64,000 bases of DNA from Streptomyces sp. H39-S7 (GCF_027158205.1 NZ_JAPVLU010000013.1:62001-126000), one strand, 5' to 3'; shown: positions 25,390 through 33,419, numbered from the stretch's first letter. Notes: generated from the sequence alone by a model not told the origin. Numbers and translations are program-made.

Positions 25390-25543
25390 CTTTACTGATC
25401 TAACCCTGACTCCCTCTAAGTCTCGCGGTCCTACCCTAGAGGATGCCGATAGGGAACTCGAAGATTGGATACTGCTTCAAGTAAAAGCTGCCCCTCGCCT
25501 AGGAGAGGGGCAGCTAGAGACTATCCGTAAACTCCTTGGCTAA
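25382..25543 (+). CDS. Open frame lacking a normal start (possible frameshift partner of upstream gene)
   Basis: After a TAG at 25379 this frame is open to TAA 25541-25543 (53 codons) and encodes a protein-like sequence (DFTDLTLTPSKSRGPTLED, ELEDWILLQVKAAP). No ATG, GTG or TTG occurs before the coding-like part; CTG 25406 is the only weak choice. It is in the +1 frame relative to the 49-residue gene and takes over exactly at that gene's TGA. It converges with the integrase; the stops overlap. Confidence 0.4.
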   Translation, partial: DVDFTDLTLTPSKSRGPTLEDADRELEDWILLQVKAAPRLGEGQLETIRKLLG

Positions 25544-27198
25544 TGAGCCTTCTTGAACACGACCTCAATGAGTGTCGGGTCGAAGGCGGCTTTACGGGAC
25601 CGTCCTTTGGGAATCGGGTGAACGATTACCGCCTGAAGGACGGTCCCTATTGCCAGGCCCTTCTGTGCCAGGTCGAACCGCTCCCAGTGCGCCTCTGTGA
25701 ATCCGGCGAGAAAATTCTTTGCAGCTTGCTCTTGTATGAACTTGTCCCTGTCGGCCTCTGACTCCTTTATTTGGGAGTCGAGGTCGTCCTTGAAGTCCAA
25801 GTAGTCGTCGAGATCTATCCGCCCTGACTTGTAGCTGGCCTTGAGCACTTGCCTGCGAGCGATGAGTCTATCGAGCGTAGCTTTGCCATGCCAATCTTTG
25901 TGTTCTGGCTGGATATTTGAAAACTGCTCTTCGAGCGTCTTGATGACTATGGTGGAAACTATCTTGTCTATCTTGTCCATCCTCCGGCTTACTTTCCGGC
26001 ATTCGGCGGCATTGCAAACGTAGTTTCCCCATTTATGGTTACCGTAGGGAGGGCGGCCCACCATGCCGTGCAGGCATCGATCCACTTTCGTTCTGCTCTC
26101 TAGTGCGGTTCCTGCCTCTGTCCTGCTCTCTGTGGTGGCCTCTGCGTTTTCCTCTTCTTTTATCGGTGACCCACATCGTAGAATTCCCGAGCTCAGATGC
26201 TTCCTCGCTACCTTCTTGGCTTTCGGTGGCCTCTTATCCGTTTTCGCATTGGGCCACTTCATTCTGCATATCTGTCGCCACTCTTCGGGTGTCGCGATGG
26301 TCTCCCACACGCCGACCACGGGCTCACCAGTCTTCGGATCAAGCACCAGTTCACCATTGAGGATTCGGTATCCACATATTGCTGGGTTCGTAAGCATGGC
26401 CGCGACTGTCGCAGATGCCCACTTGCCGCCGCGTACAGTGGAGATCTTTTCATTGATGAGCCAGACGGCAATGGTGTTCCATCCCTTTCCGCTCAGCTTC
26501 ATGTCGATTGCCTTGCGAAGATGCGCCGACTCATACGGATCTAGTATTTCGTTCAGATCCCGCCCGAGCTTCGCGTCTTTGTCGAGCCATCCGAAGCGGC
26601 GCACGCCTCCCGTGTACTTGCCCTCGCTTGCCCGATCCCGCGTTGAGCGCTTGCTGCGCCTCCTGATCTTGCGGACCTCGGTCTCGCCTATAGAGGAAGA
26701 CATGAGCCCACGTGTTTGCTCTACTTCGGCATACACATCGACGAGTTGGCGTTTGTCGGTGTAGTAGAGACAGCCCTCTTCGTCTACGGTGAGAGAGCGA
26801 TAGAGGCGTAGGTAGTCCTCAGGAAGTCGGACGACGCGCTCTTCCTCGACAGCGATGATGCCTTTAATCGGGAAGCCATCTTCGGTCTGTCGTGCCCGAA
26901 GGTCGCGGATCATTTGCACGAACGCCGGTCGGGTGGTGTCCGGGTCCGCAGCGGTGATGTCGTTGTCCGTGTAGCGGTAGACGACAGCCCAACCGTGTTC
27001 CGCCGCTGCGGGGTCGCAGTGCAGCTCATGCTGTCGGGTGACGCCGAGTTCTTTCTTTCCGTTCCGCTGTAGGTCCCTGCTGATCCTGCCGTACGAGCAG
27101 ACGGGGCAGCGGTCGCCGAGCCACTCCTCAAACGTCTGACCTGCGGCTAGGGCTGCCGCTAGGTCAGGGTGTATCTCCCACGTCGAGCTTGCGGGCAT
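25540..27198 (-). CDS. Large serine integrase
   Basis: A 552-residue site-specific recombinase that inserts and, with a directionality factor, excises the phage. The catalytic domain shows YGRISRD with Ser40 as nucleophile, then GVTRQ and RRSKRSTRDRASEGKYTGG leading into the recombinase domain (GWNTIAVWLINEK, ICGYRIL). The zinc ribbon is unusual: LRCGSP, then an acidic insert of about 25 residues, DRC and YVCNAAECRKVS, so the four Cys are spread out. A coiled-coil segment and C-terminal tail follow (LDRLIARRQVL, DDLDSQIKESEADRDKF). The ribosome site GGAGG lies 4 nt before the ATG. The gene is at the right prophage edge, beside the attachment site. Confidence 0.96.
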   Translation of the reverse strand: MPASSTWEIHPDLAAALAAGQTFEEWLGDRCPVCSYGRISRDLQRNGKKELGVTRQHELHCDPAAAEHGWAVVYRYTDNDITAADPDTTRPAFVQMIRDLRARQTEDGFPIKGIIAVEEERVVRLPEDYLRLYRSLTVDEEGCLYYTDKRQLVDVYAEVEQTRGLMSSSIGETEVRKIRRRSKRSTRDRASEGKYTGGVRRFGWLDKDAKLGRDLNEILDPYESAHLRKAIDMKLSGKGWNTIAVWLINEKISTVRGGKWASATVAAMLTNPAICGYRILNGELVLDPKTGEPVVGVWETIATPEEWRQICRMKWPNAKTDKRPPKAKKVARKHLSSGILRCGSPIKEEENAEATTESRTEAGTALESRTKVDRCLHGMVGRPPYGNHKWGNYVCNAAECRKVSRRMDKIDKIVSTIVIKTLEEQFSNIQPEHKDWHGKATLDRLIARRQVLKASYKSGRIDLDDYLDFKDDLDSQIKESEADRDKFIQEQAAKNFLAGFTEAHWERFDLAQKGLAIGTVLQAVIVHPIPKGRSRKAAFDPTLIEVVFKKAH

Positions 27199-27245
27199 CA
27201 GTCCTCCGAACTACTGTGCTGTTTAGGAAGTATGACGACCACGCG
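27199..27245. other. Right prophage attachment junction (approximate)
   Basis: Phage sequence ends upstream of the integrase start and coding sequence of a class II aldolase begins by about 27,228. The crossover must lie in this interval, but only one junction is in the window, so the core cannot be fixed. Serine integrases use a core of 2-3 bp within roughly 40-50 bp sites. Confidence 0.7.
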
Positions 27246-27575
27246 CTGTTCGACGACTACACGGGCGTCGTGGTCGACGAGGAGGAGGGCCGCCGCATCG
27301 CGGAGGCGCTCGGGCCGCACAAGGCCGTCATCCTGCGCAACCACGGGCTGCTGACGGTCGGCGACTCGGTCGACGCGGCGGCGTGGTGGTTCATCACGAT
27401 GGAGCGCTCCTGCCAGGTGCAGCTGACGGCCCGCGCGGCCGGGAAGCCGGTGCTGATCGACCACGAGAGCGCCGTCCACACCCGGGGCCAGCTGGGCAAC
27501 GACCTCGTCGCGTGGATCAACTACCAGCCGCTCTACCAGCAGATCTCGCGCAGCGAGCCCGATCTCTTCGGCTAG
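27222..27575 (+). pseudogene. Class II aldolase/adducin family gene, 3' fragment disrupted by prophage
   Basis: From about KYDDHALFDDYTGVVVD the frame encodes the C-terminal half of a class II aldolase/adducin protein (KAVILRNHGLLTVGDSVDAAAWWF, MERSCQVQLTARAAG, ending SRSEPDLFG). The N-terminal half, including the first metal-binding His residues, is absent and should lie left of the prophage. An apparent start at 27189 inside phage DNA could express only a fragment. Loss of this enzyme is a predicted cost of lysogeny, unless excision restores it. Confidence 0.85.
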
Positions 27576-27658
27576 AACCGGCCAGGACCGGCTGGAGACG
27601 GCCGGGACCGGCTTCGGACGGCTGGAACCGGTTTCCGGCGGGCGGCCCGGATCCGCCC

Positions 27659-27680
27659 GGAACTGAGTCGGAACTGAGTC
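27659..27680 (+). repeat. Tandem 11-bp repeat
   Basis: GGAACTGAGTC occurs twice in direct succession, in the 200-bp gap before the DoxX gene, which also contains several ACCGGC-type repeats. It may be part of a promoter or operator, or simple replication slippage. Confidence 0.5.
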
Positions 27681-27777
27681 GGATCGCAGGGGCGCACGTA
27701 TCTCCCGGTGAGAGAGTCGTACGTGCAGAATCGTTTCCATCCTCGGGGGACGCGTACGACCTGAGAGGCGGGACATC

Positions 27778-28323
27778 ATGCTCAGAACCTGGCGGGAGTC
27801 CGCTGCGCGCTACGCCCTGGTGCCGCTGCGGATCTTCCTCGGCGTCACCTTCGTCTACGCAGCGATCGACAAGCTCACCAGCTCGGTGTTCTTCACCGAC
27901 TCCGCGCCGGGATCGCTGGTCGGCACCCTGCACGCGGTGCGCGACAGCGCGGCGATCCCGGCGATGGTCGATCTCGCGCTCAAGGCGCCGGACGGCTTCG
28001 GCTACGCCATCGCCTTCGGCGAGCTGGCCGTCGGCATCGGCACGCTCGTCGGTCTGTTCGGCCGCCTCGCCGCGCTGGGCGGCGCGGCGATCTCGCTCAG
28101 CCTGTGGCTGACGGTCAGCTGGGCCACCGACCCGTACTACTACGGCAACGACCTGGTGTACCTGATGGCCTGGCTGCCGCTGATCCTCGCCGGGACCCCG
28201 CTGCTCTCCCTCGACGGCCTCATCGCCTCACGCCGTGGGTCCGCCGTCGCCCCGGTGCCCCCGGCGGACCAGCCGGGTGACCACCGACGCCACCGCGGCG
28301 AAAGCCAGACCTCCCGCCGCTAG
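27778..28323 (+). CDS. DoxX family membrane protein
   Basis: A 181-residue protein with four predicted membrane helices (YALVPLRIFLGVTFVYAAIDKL, FGYAIAFGELAVGIGTLVGLF, LAALGGAAISLSLWLTVSW, LVYLMAWLPLILAGTPLLSL), the DoxX layout, with the conserved GELAVG. DoxX-like proteins are often linked to redox or membrane stress. The last 30 residues are basic and low complexity and overlap the 3' end of the convergent small membrane gene, so the end may be non-conserved. Confidence 0.82.
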   Translation: MLRTWRESAARYALVPLRIFLGVTFVYAAIDKLTSSVFFTDSAPGSLVGTLHAVRDSAAIPAMVDLALKAPDGFGYAIAFGELAVGIGTLVGLFGRLAALGGAAISLSLWLTVSWATDPYYYGNDLVYLMAWLPLILAGTPLLSLDGLIASRRGSAVAPVPPADQPGDHRRHRGESQTSRR

Positions 28324-28446
28324 GGACACCGTCAGCCGCCGGGACGGATCCCAGTCGCCGGTGGCGTCCAGCAGGAACACCGCCGCGACACCCAGCAGGA
28401 CCAGTCCCATCACGAGGGACGCGGGCTCGAATCCATGCCGCTTCAC
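28228..28446 (-). CDS. Small two-helix membrane protein (72 aa)
   Basis: GTG 28446 overlaps the stop of the PspC gene (GTGA). Two hydrophobic helices (SLVMGLVLLGVAAVFLLDA, LTVSLAAGGLAFAAVASVVT) flank a short acidic loop, and the end is basic. It is probably co-expressed with the PspC protein. The 3' end overlaps the DoxX gene on the other strand by about 96 nt. Confidence 0.75.
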   Translation of the reverse strand: MKRHGFEPASLVMGLVLLGVAAVFLLDATGDWDPSRRLTVSLAAGGLAFAAVASVVTRLVRRGHRGDGGPTA

Positions 28447-29741
28447 CGGACCACCCTCATCTGACCCGCGCCCACCTCGACGTCGAGTTCGATCGTGCCG
28501 GTCGACGGAATGCCCGCGTCCGGTTCGAAGACCATCTGGCTGTGCGCGTCCGAGCTGATGTCCACACCGTGGTTGACCTTGCCCGGCAGCTGCACCTCGC
28601 CGAAGCCGATCGTGTAGTCGAGCCGCACGGTGGCGTTCCTCGGCAGCCGGACCTCCGCCCGGCCCGCGCCCACCTCCAGCTTGGTCGTGACGGTCTTGCC
28701 GCCGAGCGGCAGGGCCGTCAGATCGAGCAGGCCGTGCCCGCTGCCCTGTTCGTACCGGGCCTGGAGGTCGGAGACGGCCACCGGCCGCCAGTCCGTCGTC
28801 GCCCAGTCGGTGGTCATCGTCTTGGGGACCGCGGCGGCCCCCACCAGCAGAGCGATCGTCAGCACGGCCCAGAAGGCCGTACCGCCCCTGGCCCGGCCGG
28901 TCCAGGCTCCGAGGACGAAGGCCAGCCCGAAGACGGCCAGCGCGCACGCCAGCCCGACCTCCAGAGCGGTGCCGAGCGCGTGCCCGTGCCAGGCCGCCGC
29001 CGTACCGGCCGCCCCCGCCAGCATCGCCACGAAGAACGCCAGCACGCCCAGCCAGGACGACTCCCGCCGGGTGGCGATCGTCCGGGCCCGCCAGGCCTTG
29101 CGGTCCTGCACCTCGTACGGGCCTTCGTCCGGCCCCCACAGATAGCCCGTGGAACCGCTGACGCCGGCCGAGAAGTCCTTGGTCAGCGGATCACGCCACC
29201 ACGACGGGGTCACGGGGCTCGGGGGCGCCTGCGCGGCGGGCGGGGCGTCGGCGGCCGGACCGGCCGCCGCCGCGCTCGCCTCGCCGTCGAGCTGGGCCCG
29301 GCGGCGCTGCTGCGACCAGTAGACCGCGCCCACCACGGCGGCGAGCAGCAGGATCGAGAACCCCTGGTCGGTGCCGTTGCCGAGCATCGACGCGTACAGC
29401 CCGCAACCGACCAGCGCGACGAGCACGGCGGTCAGCGCCGTCCCCTCCACGCGGCCCGACAGCAGCCGGTGCGCCTCGCTCTGGTCCTCGCCCTCCTGCG
29501 GGATGACCAGCCACGCCATGCCGTACACGATGAGGCCGATGCCGCCGGTGAGCGCCAGCACGGCCAGCACGATCCGGAAGATCACCGGATCCAGGTCGAA
29601 GTAACGGCCCGCCCCGTCGCACACACCCGCGACCACCTTGCGGCGGCTGCGAACGATGCGGCGCCGGGCCGGGGGTTCCGGGGAGTCCGGAAGATCCGGG
29701 GTCGCGTCGGCCTCGAAGGCCGGCCTGCTGTCCTGCGTCAT
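28443..29741 (-). CDS. PspC domain membrane protein with LiaF-like C-terminus
   Basis: A 432-residue protein from ATG 29741 (MTQDSRPAF); a longer form would include promoter sequence. The PspC domain near 30-90 (RKVVAGVCDGAGRYFDLDP, then a GIGLIVYGMAWLVIP helix) is followed by several membrane helices and a C-terminal beta domain (VEVGAGRAEVRLPRNATVRL...GFGEVQLPG) like LiaF/DUF2154. Such proteins sense envelope stress and restrain a partner kinase. The neighbouring divergent kinase also has a PspC domain, so the two probably form one envelope-stress circuit. Confidence 0.88.
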   Translation of the reverse strand: MTQDSRPAFEADATPDLPDSPEPPARRRIVRSRRKVVAGVCDGAGRYFDLDPVIFRIVLAVLALTGGIGLIVYGMAWLVIPQEGEDQSEAHRLLSGRVEGTALTAVLVALVGCGLYASMLGNGTDQGFSILLLAAVVGAVYWSQQRRRAQLDGEASAAAAGPAADAPPAAQAPPSPVTPSWWRDPLTKDFSAGVSGSTGYLWGPDEGPYEVQDRKAWRARTIATRRESSWLGVLAFFVAMLAGAAGTAAAWHGHALGTALEVGLACALAVFGLAFVLGAWTGRARGGTAFWAVLTIALLVGAAAVPKTMTTDWATTDWRPVAVSDLQARYEQGSGHGLLDLTALPLGGKTVTTKLEVGAGRAEVRLPRNATVRLDYTIGFGEVQLPGKVNHGVDISSDAHSQMVFEPDAGIPSTGTIELDVEVGAGQMRVVR

Positions 29742-29924
29742 ACCCCCATGGTGGCGGCCCCGGCCGCTCCGCGGCACCAGGTGCAACCCTGGCCGATCCC
29801 TGAGCTGCCCCCCAGGGGACCGGGGACCCGGGGACCTGGGGCCCGCAGGACGAGTTGTCCGTCAGGGTGACCTCCGGGAGGAACCCTGATGCCCCGGGCG
29901 GTCCCGGCGTGTGACGATCGGGGT

Positions 29925-31205
29925 ATGCCAGCCACCACCCCTGCTCCTGCGACGGGCGCGTCCTACCTGAAGCCGCCCGACCCGGCGGACCCGCCGGCGC
30001 GCAAGCTCTACCGCAGCTCCGAGGGCCGGATGGTCGGCGGAGTGGCGCGCGGGCTCGCCGGGCACCTCGGGCTGCCGGTGTCGTGGGTGCGGGTCGTCTT
30101 CGTGGTCCTCGCGACGTTCGACGGCCTCGGCATCCTCCTCTACGCGCTCTTCTGGTTCTTCGTGCCGCTCGGCGTCGGCGGGGTGAGCGAGGCGAAGGAG
30201 CCGCGCGACGCCAGGTCCTGGCTGGCCGGACGGCGTCCCGACAAGGGCCAGATCCTCGCGCTCATCGCGCTGTTCATCGGCCTCGGCGTCCTCGTCAGCA
30301 ACCTGAACCTGGGCGCGGCCAACGCCGCCATCTGGCCGCTGCTCGTCATCGGCCTGGGCGTCGCCCGGGTCTGGCGGCAGGCCGACAACGCCCGGCGCAG
30401 CCGCTGGGTCGAGATGAGCCAGGGCAAACGGTTCTGGCCGATCGCCCGCGGCGCCGCGGGCGTGCTGCTGGTCGGGGCCGGGGTCACCGGCTTCCTCGTG
30501 GTGCGCAGTTCCGGCAGCCACCTCGGCGGCATCCTCCAGGCGGCGCTCGCCGTGCTGGTCGGTGTGGCCCTCATCGCCGGCCCGTACCTGGTACGTCTGA
30601 CCCAGGACCTGTCGGCCGAGCGGCTGATGCGCATCCGGGCCCAGGAGCGTGCCGAAGTCGCCGCACACGTCCACGACTCCGTACTGCATACCCTCACCCT
30701 CATCCAGCGCAACGCCGAGGACCCCCGCGAGGTGGCCCGGCTCGCCCGCGCCCAGGAACGCGAGCTGCGGGCCTGGCTGTACCGGCCGGAGGGAACGGGC
30801 AAGGAGGACGAGCCGGCCAATCTCGCCGACGCCGTACGCAAGGCCGCGGCCGAGGTGGAGGACGCCCACGGGGTGCCCGTCGAGGTCGTCTGCGTGGGCG
30901 ACTGCCCGCTGGACGACAATCTCGTCGCACAGATGGCAGCCGCACGCGAGGCAATGGTGAACGCGGCCAAGTACGGTGGCGACGAAGCGGTTCAGGTGTA
31001 CGCCGAGGTCGAGGAGCGCAAGGTCTTTGTGTCCGTCAGGGACCGGGGGCCCGGATTCGACCTCGACCAGGTGCCGGACGACCGCATGGGCGTGCGGCAG
31101 TCGATCATCGGCCGCATGCAGCGGAACGGCGGCGAGGCGCGACTGCGCAGCGCACCGGGCGGGGGCACGGAAGTGGAACTCGAAATGGAGAGGGTGGCGT
31201 CATGA
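29925..31205 (+). CDS. PspC-domain sensor histidine kinase
   Basis: A 426-residue kinase from ATG 29925. The N-terminal PspC domain (RKLYRSSEGRMVGGVARGLAG) is followed by membrane helices, then a dimerisation/phosphoacceptor segment with His in AAHVHDSVLHTL, and an HATPase with EAMVNAAKYGG and DRGPGFDLDQVPDDRMG. This is a NarL-type (HisKA_3-like) kinase. It is coupled to the response regulator by an ATGA overlap and divergent from the PspC/LiaF-like gene, with 183 bp between them for shared promoters. Confidence 0.92.
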   Translation: MPATTPAPATGASYLKPPDPADPPARKLYRSSEGRMVGGVARGLAGHLGLPVSWVRVVFVVLATFDGLGILLYALFWFFVPLGVGGVSEAKEPRDARSWLAGRRPDKGQILALIALFIGLGVLVSNLNLGAANAAIWPLLVIGLGVARVWRQADNARRSRWVEMSQGKRFWPIARGAAGVLLVGAGVTGFLVVRSSGSHLGGILQAALAVLVGVALIAGPYLVRLTQDLSAERLMRIRAQERAEVAAHVHDSVLHTLTLIQRNAEDPREVARLARAQERELRAWLYRPEGTGKEDEPANLADAVRKAAAEVEDAHGVPVEVVCVGDCPLDDNLVAQMAAAREAMVNAAKYGGDEAVQVYAEVEERKVFVSVRDRGPGFDLDQVPDDRMGVRQSIIGRMQRNGGEARLRSAPGGGTEVELEMERVAS

Positions 31206-31873
31206 CTGAGGACCGACGCGTAAGGGTCGTGCTCGTCGACGACCACCGGATGTTCAGGACCGGTGTACAGGCCGAGATCGGCGAGACCGAACGAACGGGT
31301 GTCGAGGTCGTCGGCGAGGCCGCCGACGTGGACCAGGCCGTCACGGTCATCACCGCGACCCGGCCCGAGGTCGTCCTCCTGGACGTGCACCTCCCCGGCG
31401 GCGGCGGTGTCGAAGTGCTGCGGCGCTGCGCACCGCTCATGGGCGACGCGACGCAGCCCGTCCGCTTCCTGGCGCTGTCGGTCTCCGACGCCGCCGACGA
31501 CGTCATCGGCGTCATCCGCGGCGGCGCGCGCGGCTACGTCACCAAGACCATCACCGGCCCCGACCTGGTCAACTCCATCTTCCGGGTCTCCGACGGCGAC
31601 GCCGTCTTCTCCCCGCGCCTGGCGGGCTTCGTCCTGGACGCCTTCGCCTCCACGGACGCCCCGCCGGTCGACGAGGACCTGGACCGCCTCACCCAGCGGG
31701 AACGGGAAGTGCTGCGGCTCATCGCGCGCGGCTACGCGTACAAGGAGATCGCCAAGCAGCTCTTCATCTCCGTGAAGACCGTGGAGTCCCACGTCTCGGC
31801 GGTCCTGCGCAAGCTCCAGCTCTCCAACCGGCATGAGCTCACGCGGTGGGCGACGGCGAGGCGCCTGGTCTGA
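31202..31873 (+). CDS. LuxR-type (NarL family) response regulator
   Basis: A 223-residue regulator. The receiver has acidic VDDHRMF near 12-18, the phosphoacceptor Asp in VVLLDVHLPGG, and a Thr/Lys switch (GYVTKTI). The C-terminal LuxR HTH reads LTQREREVLRLIARGYAYKEIA and FISVKTVESHVSAVLRKL. It starts in the kinase stop codon (ATGA). It probably controls the divergent PspC gene and envelope-stress genes. Confidence 0.94.
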   Translation: MTEDRRVRVVLVDDHRMFRTGVQAEIGETERTGVEVVGEAADVDQAVTVITATRPEVVLLDVHLPGGGGVEVLRRCAPLMGDATQPVRFLALSVSDAADDVIGVIRGGARGYVTKTITGPDLVNSIFRVSDGDAVFSPRLAGFVLDAFASTDAPPVDEDLDRLTQREREVLRLIARGYAYKEIAKQLFISVKTVESHVSAVLRKLQLSNRHELTRWATARRLV

Positions 31874-31891
31874 CGGCTGGGGGCCGGTCGG

Positions 31892-32096
31892 CTAGGACCT
31901 GTCGTCAAACTGGCGCCTGCCCGGCGGCGCCTGGCACGCACGCTCTCCCCCAGCTACCGCTGGGGGTGCCCCCAGTTGTCGGGATCGCCCCAGTACGTCC
32001 AGTACAGGGGCGACCCTCCGCCTTGCGATCGCACGCACCAGACACCGCCGGGCCCGCCCTCCGGGCGAACGCCGCCAGTTTGAAGACAGGTTCTAG
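31892..32096. mobile_element. MITE-like element with 24-bp terminal inverted repeats
   Basis: The ends CTAGGACCTGTCGTCAAACT (31892 onwards, 24 bp) and its inverse at 32073-32096 match 22 of 24 positions. The 205-bp element starts and ends in CTAG, which may be the target duplication. The interior is rich in hairpins (CCCCCAG/CTGGGGG twice) and has no gene. Similar-looking intergenic sequences recur in Streptomyces genomes in my recollection. It lies between a regulator gene and a PIN toxin gene and supplies the last codon (TAG) of the toxin. It may also act as a bidirectional terminator. Confidence 0.78.
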
Positions 32097-32506
32097 ACGG
32101 CGACGACGCGCACCTTGTCGCCGCAGAGCTTCGTCATGTCATCGACGTCGGACGTGAGCAGGACGACCGGCCGCCGTTGTCGCAGCGCCATCTCGGCGAC
32201 GGCGGCATCAATGGCGTACTTGTGCCCATGGAGCCCGGCGCTGATCAGCATCGCGGACGCGGCCCTGGCCTCGTCGTCACCGAGGTGCACAATCCGCAGG
32301 CCCGAAAGGACCCAGGCGAGCCGCGCCTTGTCGGTACGGTGGTGCGCGGCTTCGATGATGGTCAGCGCACTGACCACTACCTCCATGCCCCGCTTGCGCG
32401 CTTCGGCGACCAGGGCGACGACGGGCTCGTGGTCACCGACGAGCTCCGACAGCCCCTCGCAGTCGAGCACGAGCGTGCCCTCGTGGCTCAGTTTGCGGCG
32501 GGCCAT
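32093..32506 (-). CDS. PIN domain toxin (VapC-like)
   Basis: A 137-residue PIN domain RNase. The four acidic positions are visible: Asp in LVLDCEGL, Glu in TIIEAAHH, Asp in YAIDAAVAEMA and Asp in LTSDVDDM. It overlaps the antitoxin gene by 19 nt, the usual toxin-antitoxin layout. The stop codon TAG lies in the terminal CTAG of a MITE-like repeat, so the original C-terminus may have been slightly altered by insertion. Confidence 0.9.
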   Translation of the reverse strand: MARRKLSHEGTLVLDCEGLSELVGDHEPVVALVAEARKRGMEVVVSALTIIEAAHHRTDKARLAWVLSGLRIVHLGDDEARAASAMLISAGLHGHKYAIDAAVAEMALRQRRPVVLLTSDVDDMTKLCGDKVRVVAV

Positions 32507-32772
32507 TCGCCCTCCTCCGCGAACACTTCGTCGAAGAACTGGCGCGCGCGATCCTGCTCCGGCTCGGAGATCCGCCCCTTACGAAGTTCGTAGTCGGCCA
32601 GATACTCGTCCAGGATCTGGCCGCGCAGCTCACGCTCCACAGCCTCCGTGATGAACGCCGAGAACTCGCGCTTGCCGACCCGCCGCCGGATCGCCTCGGC
32701 CGTCCCCTCGGGGAGCGACAGGCTCACCCGGGTCGCCGGCCCTTCCCCAACGCTGTACGGAAGCTCGCTCAT
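32488..32772 (-). CDS. Antitoxin, ribbon-helix-helix type
   Basis: A 94-residue partner of the PIN toxin. The front holds a ribbon-helix-helix motif (TRVSLSLPEGTAEAIRRRVG, SAFITEAVERELRG) for DNA binding and autoregulation. The acidic end (EPEQDRARQFFDEVFAEEGEW) would wrap around the toxin. ATG 32772 precedes the toxin in a two-gene operon. Confidence 0.88.
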   Translation of the reverse strand: MSELPYSVGEGPATRVSLSLPEGTAEAIRRRVGKREFSAFITEAVERELRGQILDEYLADYELRKGRISEPEQDRARQFFDEVFAEEGEWPAAN

Positions 32773-32975
32773 GGCGCAAGATTATCAAACAAGTAGGAAT
32801 CTCGTCGGCGGCAAGGCGGCCCGCACTGGTCAGACACGTCCTGACTGGTGCTGTCGGCCCAGCTCCGTGATGATCTTGGTGTGGGTGGCGGTGCTGGTGC
32901 CCGCCCGGGAAGCGCAGCGGACCGGCCTCACTGCCAGGCGCGCAGCGGGGCCTCCCCCTCCGCGCAGTCCTGACG

Positions 32976-33419
32976 TCAGCCACCGCCCGGGACGGTGAGT
33001 TCGAACCACACCGTCTTGCCGATGCCGCACGGGCGGGGGCCGGAGTCCCACGCGTTGGCGAGTGCTGCGACGAGGGCGAGGCCCCGCCCGGACTCGTCGT
33101 CCGGCGAGGGGTGCAGGAGCACGGGACGACCGCCGCCCGCGTCCGAGATTTCGACGCGCAGCGTCGAGCCCCGCAGCGTGCAGCGCGCGCTGATCTCCCG
33201 GCCGGGAGAGGCGTGCGCGTGACGGCAGGCGTTGGTCATCAACTCGCTGAGCAGCAGGGCTGCGGTTTCCGCCGTGTCCTCGGGGATCCGCCACGAACTC
33301 GACTGCTCGCGCAGCAGTGTTCGGGCGCGGCCCACGCTGCGGGGGTGGGGCGGCAGGCGCCACTCGATGTCCTGGGGGAGACCACCGGGTCGTGCGGCCG
33401 GTGAAGTTCCGACGTTCAT
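32976..33419 (-). CDS. RsbW-like anti-sigma/HATPase protein (AbaA-like module)
   Basis: A 147-residue GHKL ATPase without kinase parts. Motifs: LLLSELMTNACRHA (N box), VEISDAGGGRPVL and SGRGLALVAALANAW (G boxes). Such stand-alone ATPases act as anti-sigma switch kinases or as partners in the Streptomyces AbaA/WhiJ-type modules. It diverges from an XRE-DUF5753 gene, followed by DUF397, the standard three-gene layout. The 94-bp gap contains GTACGTAC-like repeats that may be operators. Confidence 0.88.
   Translation of the reverse strand: MNVGTSPAARPGGLPQDIEWRLPPHPRSVGRARTLLREQSSSWRIPEDTAETAALLLSELMTNACRHAHASPGREISARCTLRGSTLRVEISDAGGGRPVLLHPSPDDESGRGLALVAALANAWDSGPRPCGIGKTVWFELTVPGGG

Larger units (their letters stand above)
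1..27235. mobile_element. Integrated temperate siphovirus (prophage), left end outside window
   Basis: An uninterrupted set of phage genes fills this interval: packaging, head, connector and tail genes on the minus strand, replication genes on the plus strand, and a large serine integrase at the right edge. Base composition is clearly less GC-rich than the host DNA right of 27.25 kb. The right junction lies between the integrase start (27198) and the broken aldolase gene. Lysis genes and the rest of the tail module would lie left of position 1 and are not seen. No essential gene in view looks destroyed, so the element may be functional, with the reservation that the primase is split by a frame change. 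Confidence 0.93.

Noticed and set aside
28542..29870. Long plus-strand frame opposite the PspC gene (442 codons)
   Set aside because: It is the antisense shadow of the well-supported PspC/LiaF-like gene; composition is Arg/Gly/Pro-rich with no domain, as expected from high-GC shadow frames.
30083..31873. Long frame overlapping the kinase gene and running in frame into the regulator
   Set aside because: The first part is an out-of-frame reading of the kinase; only the section from 31202 (the response regulator) is real.
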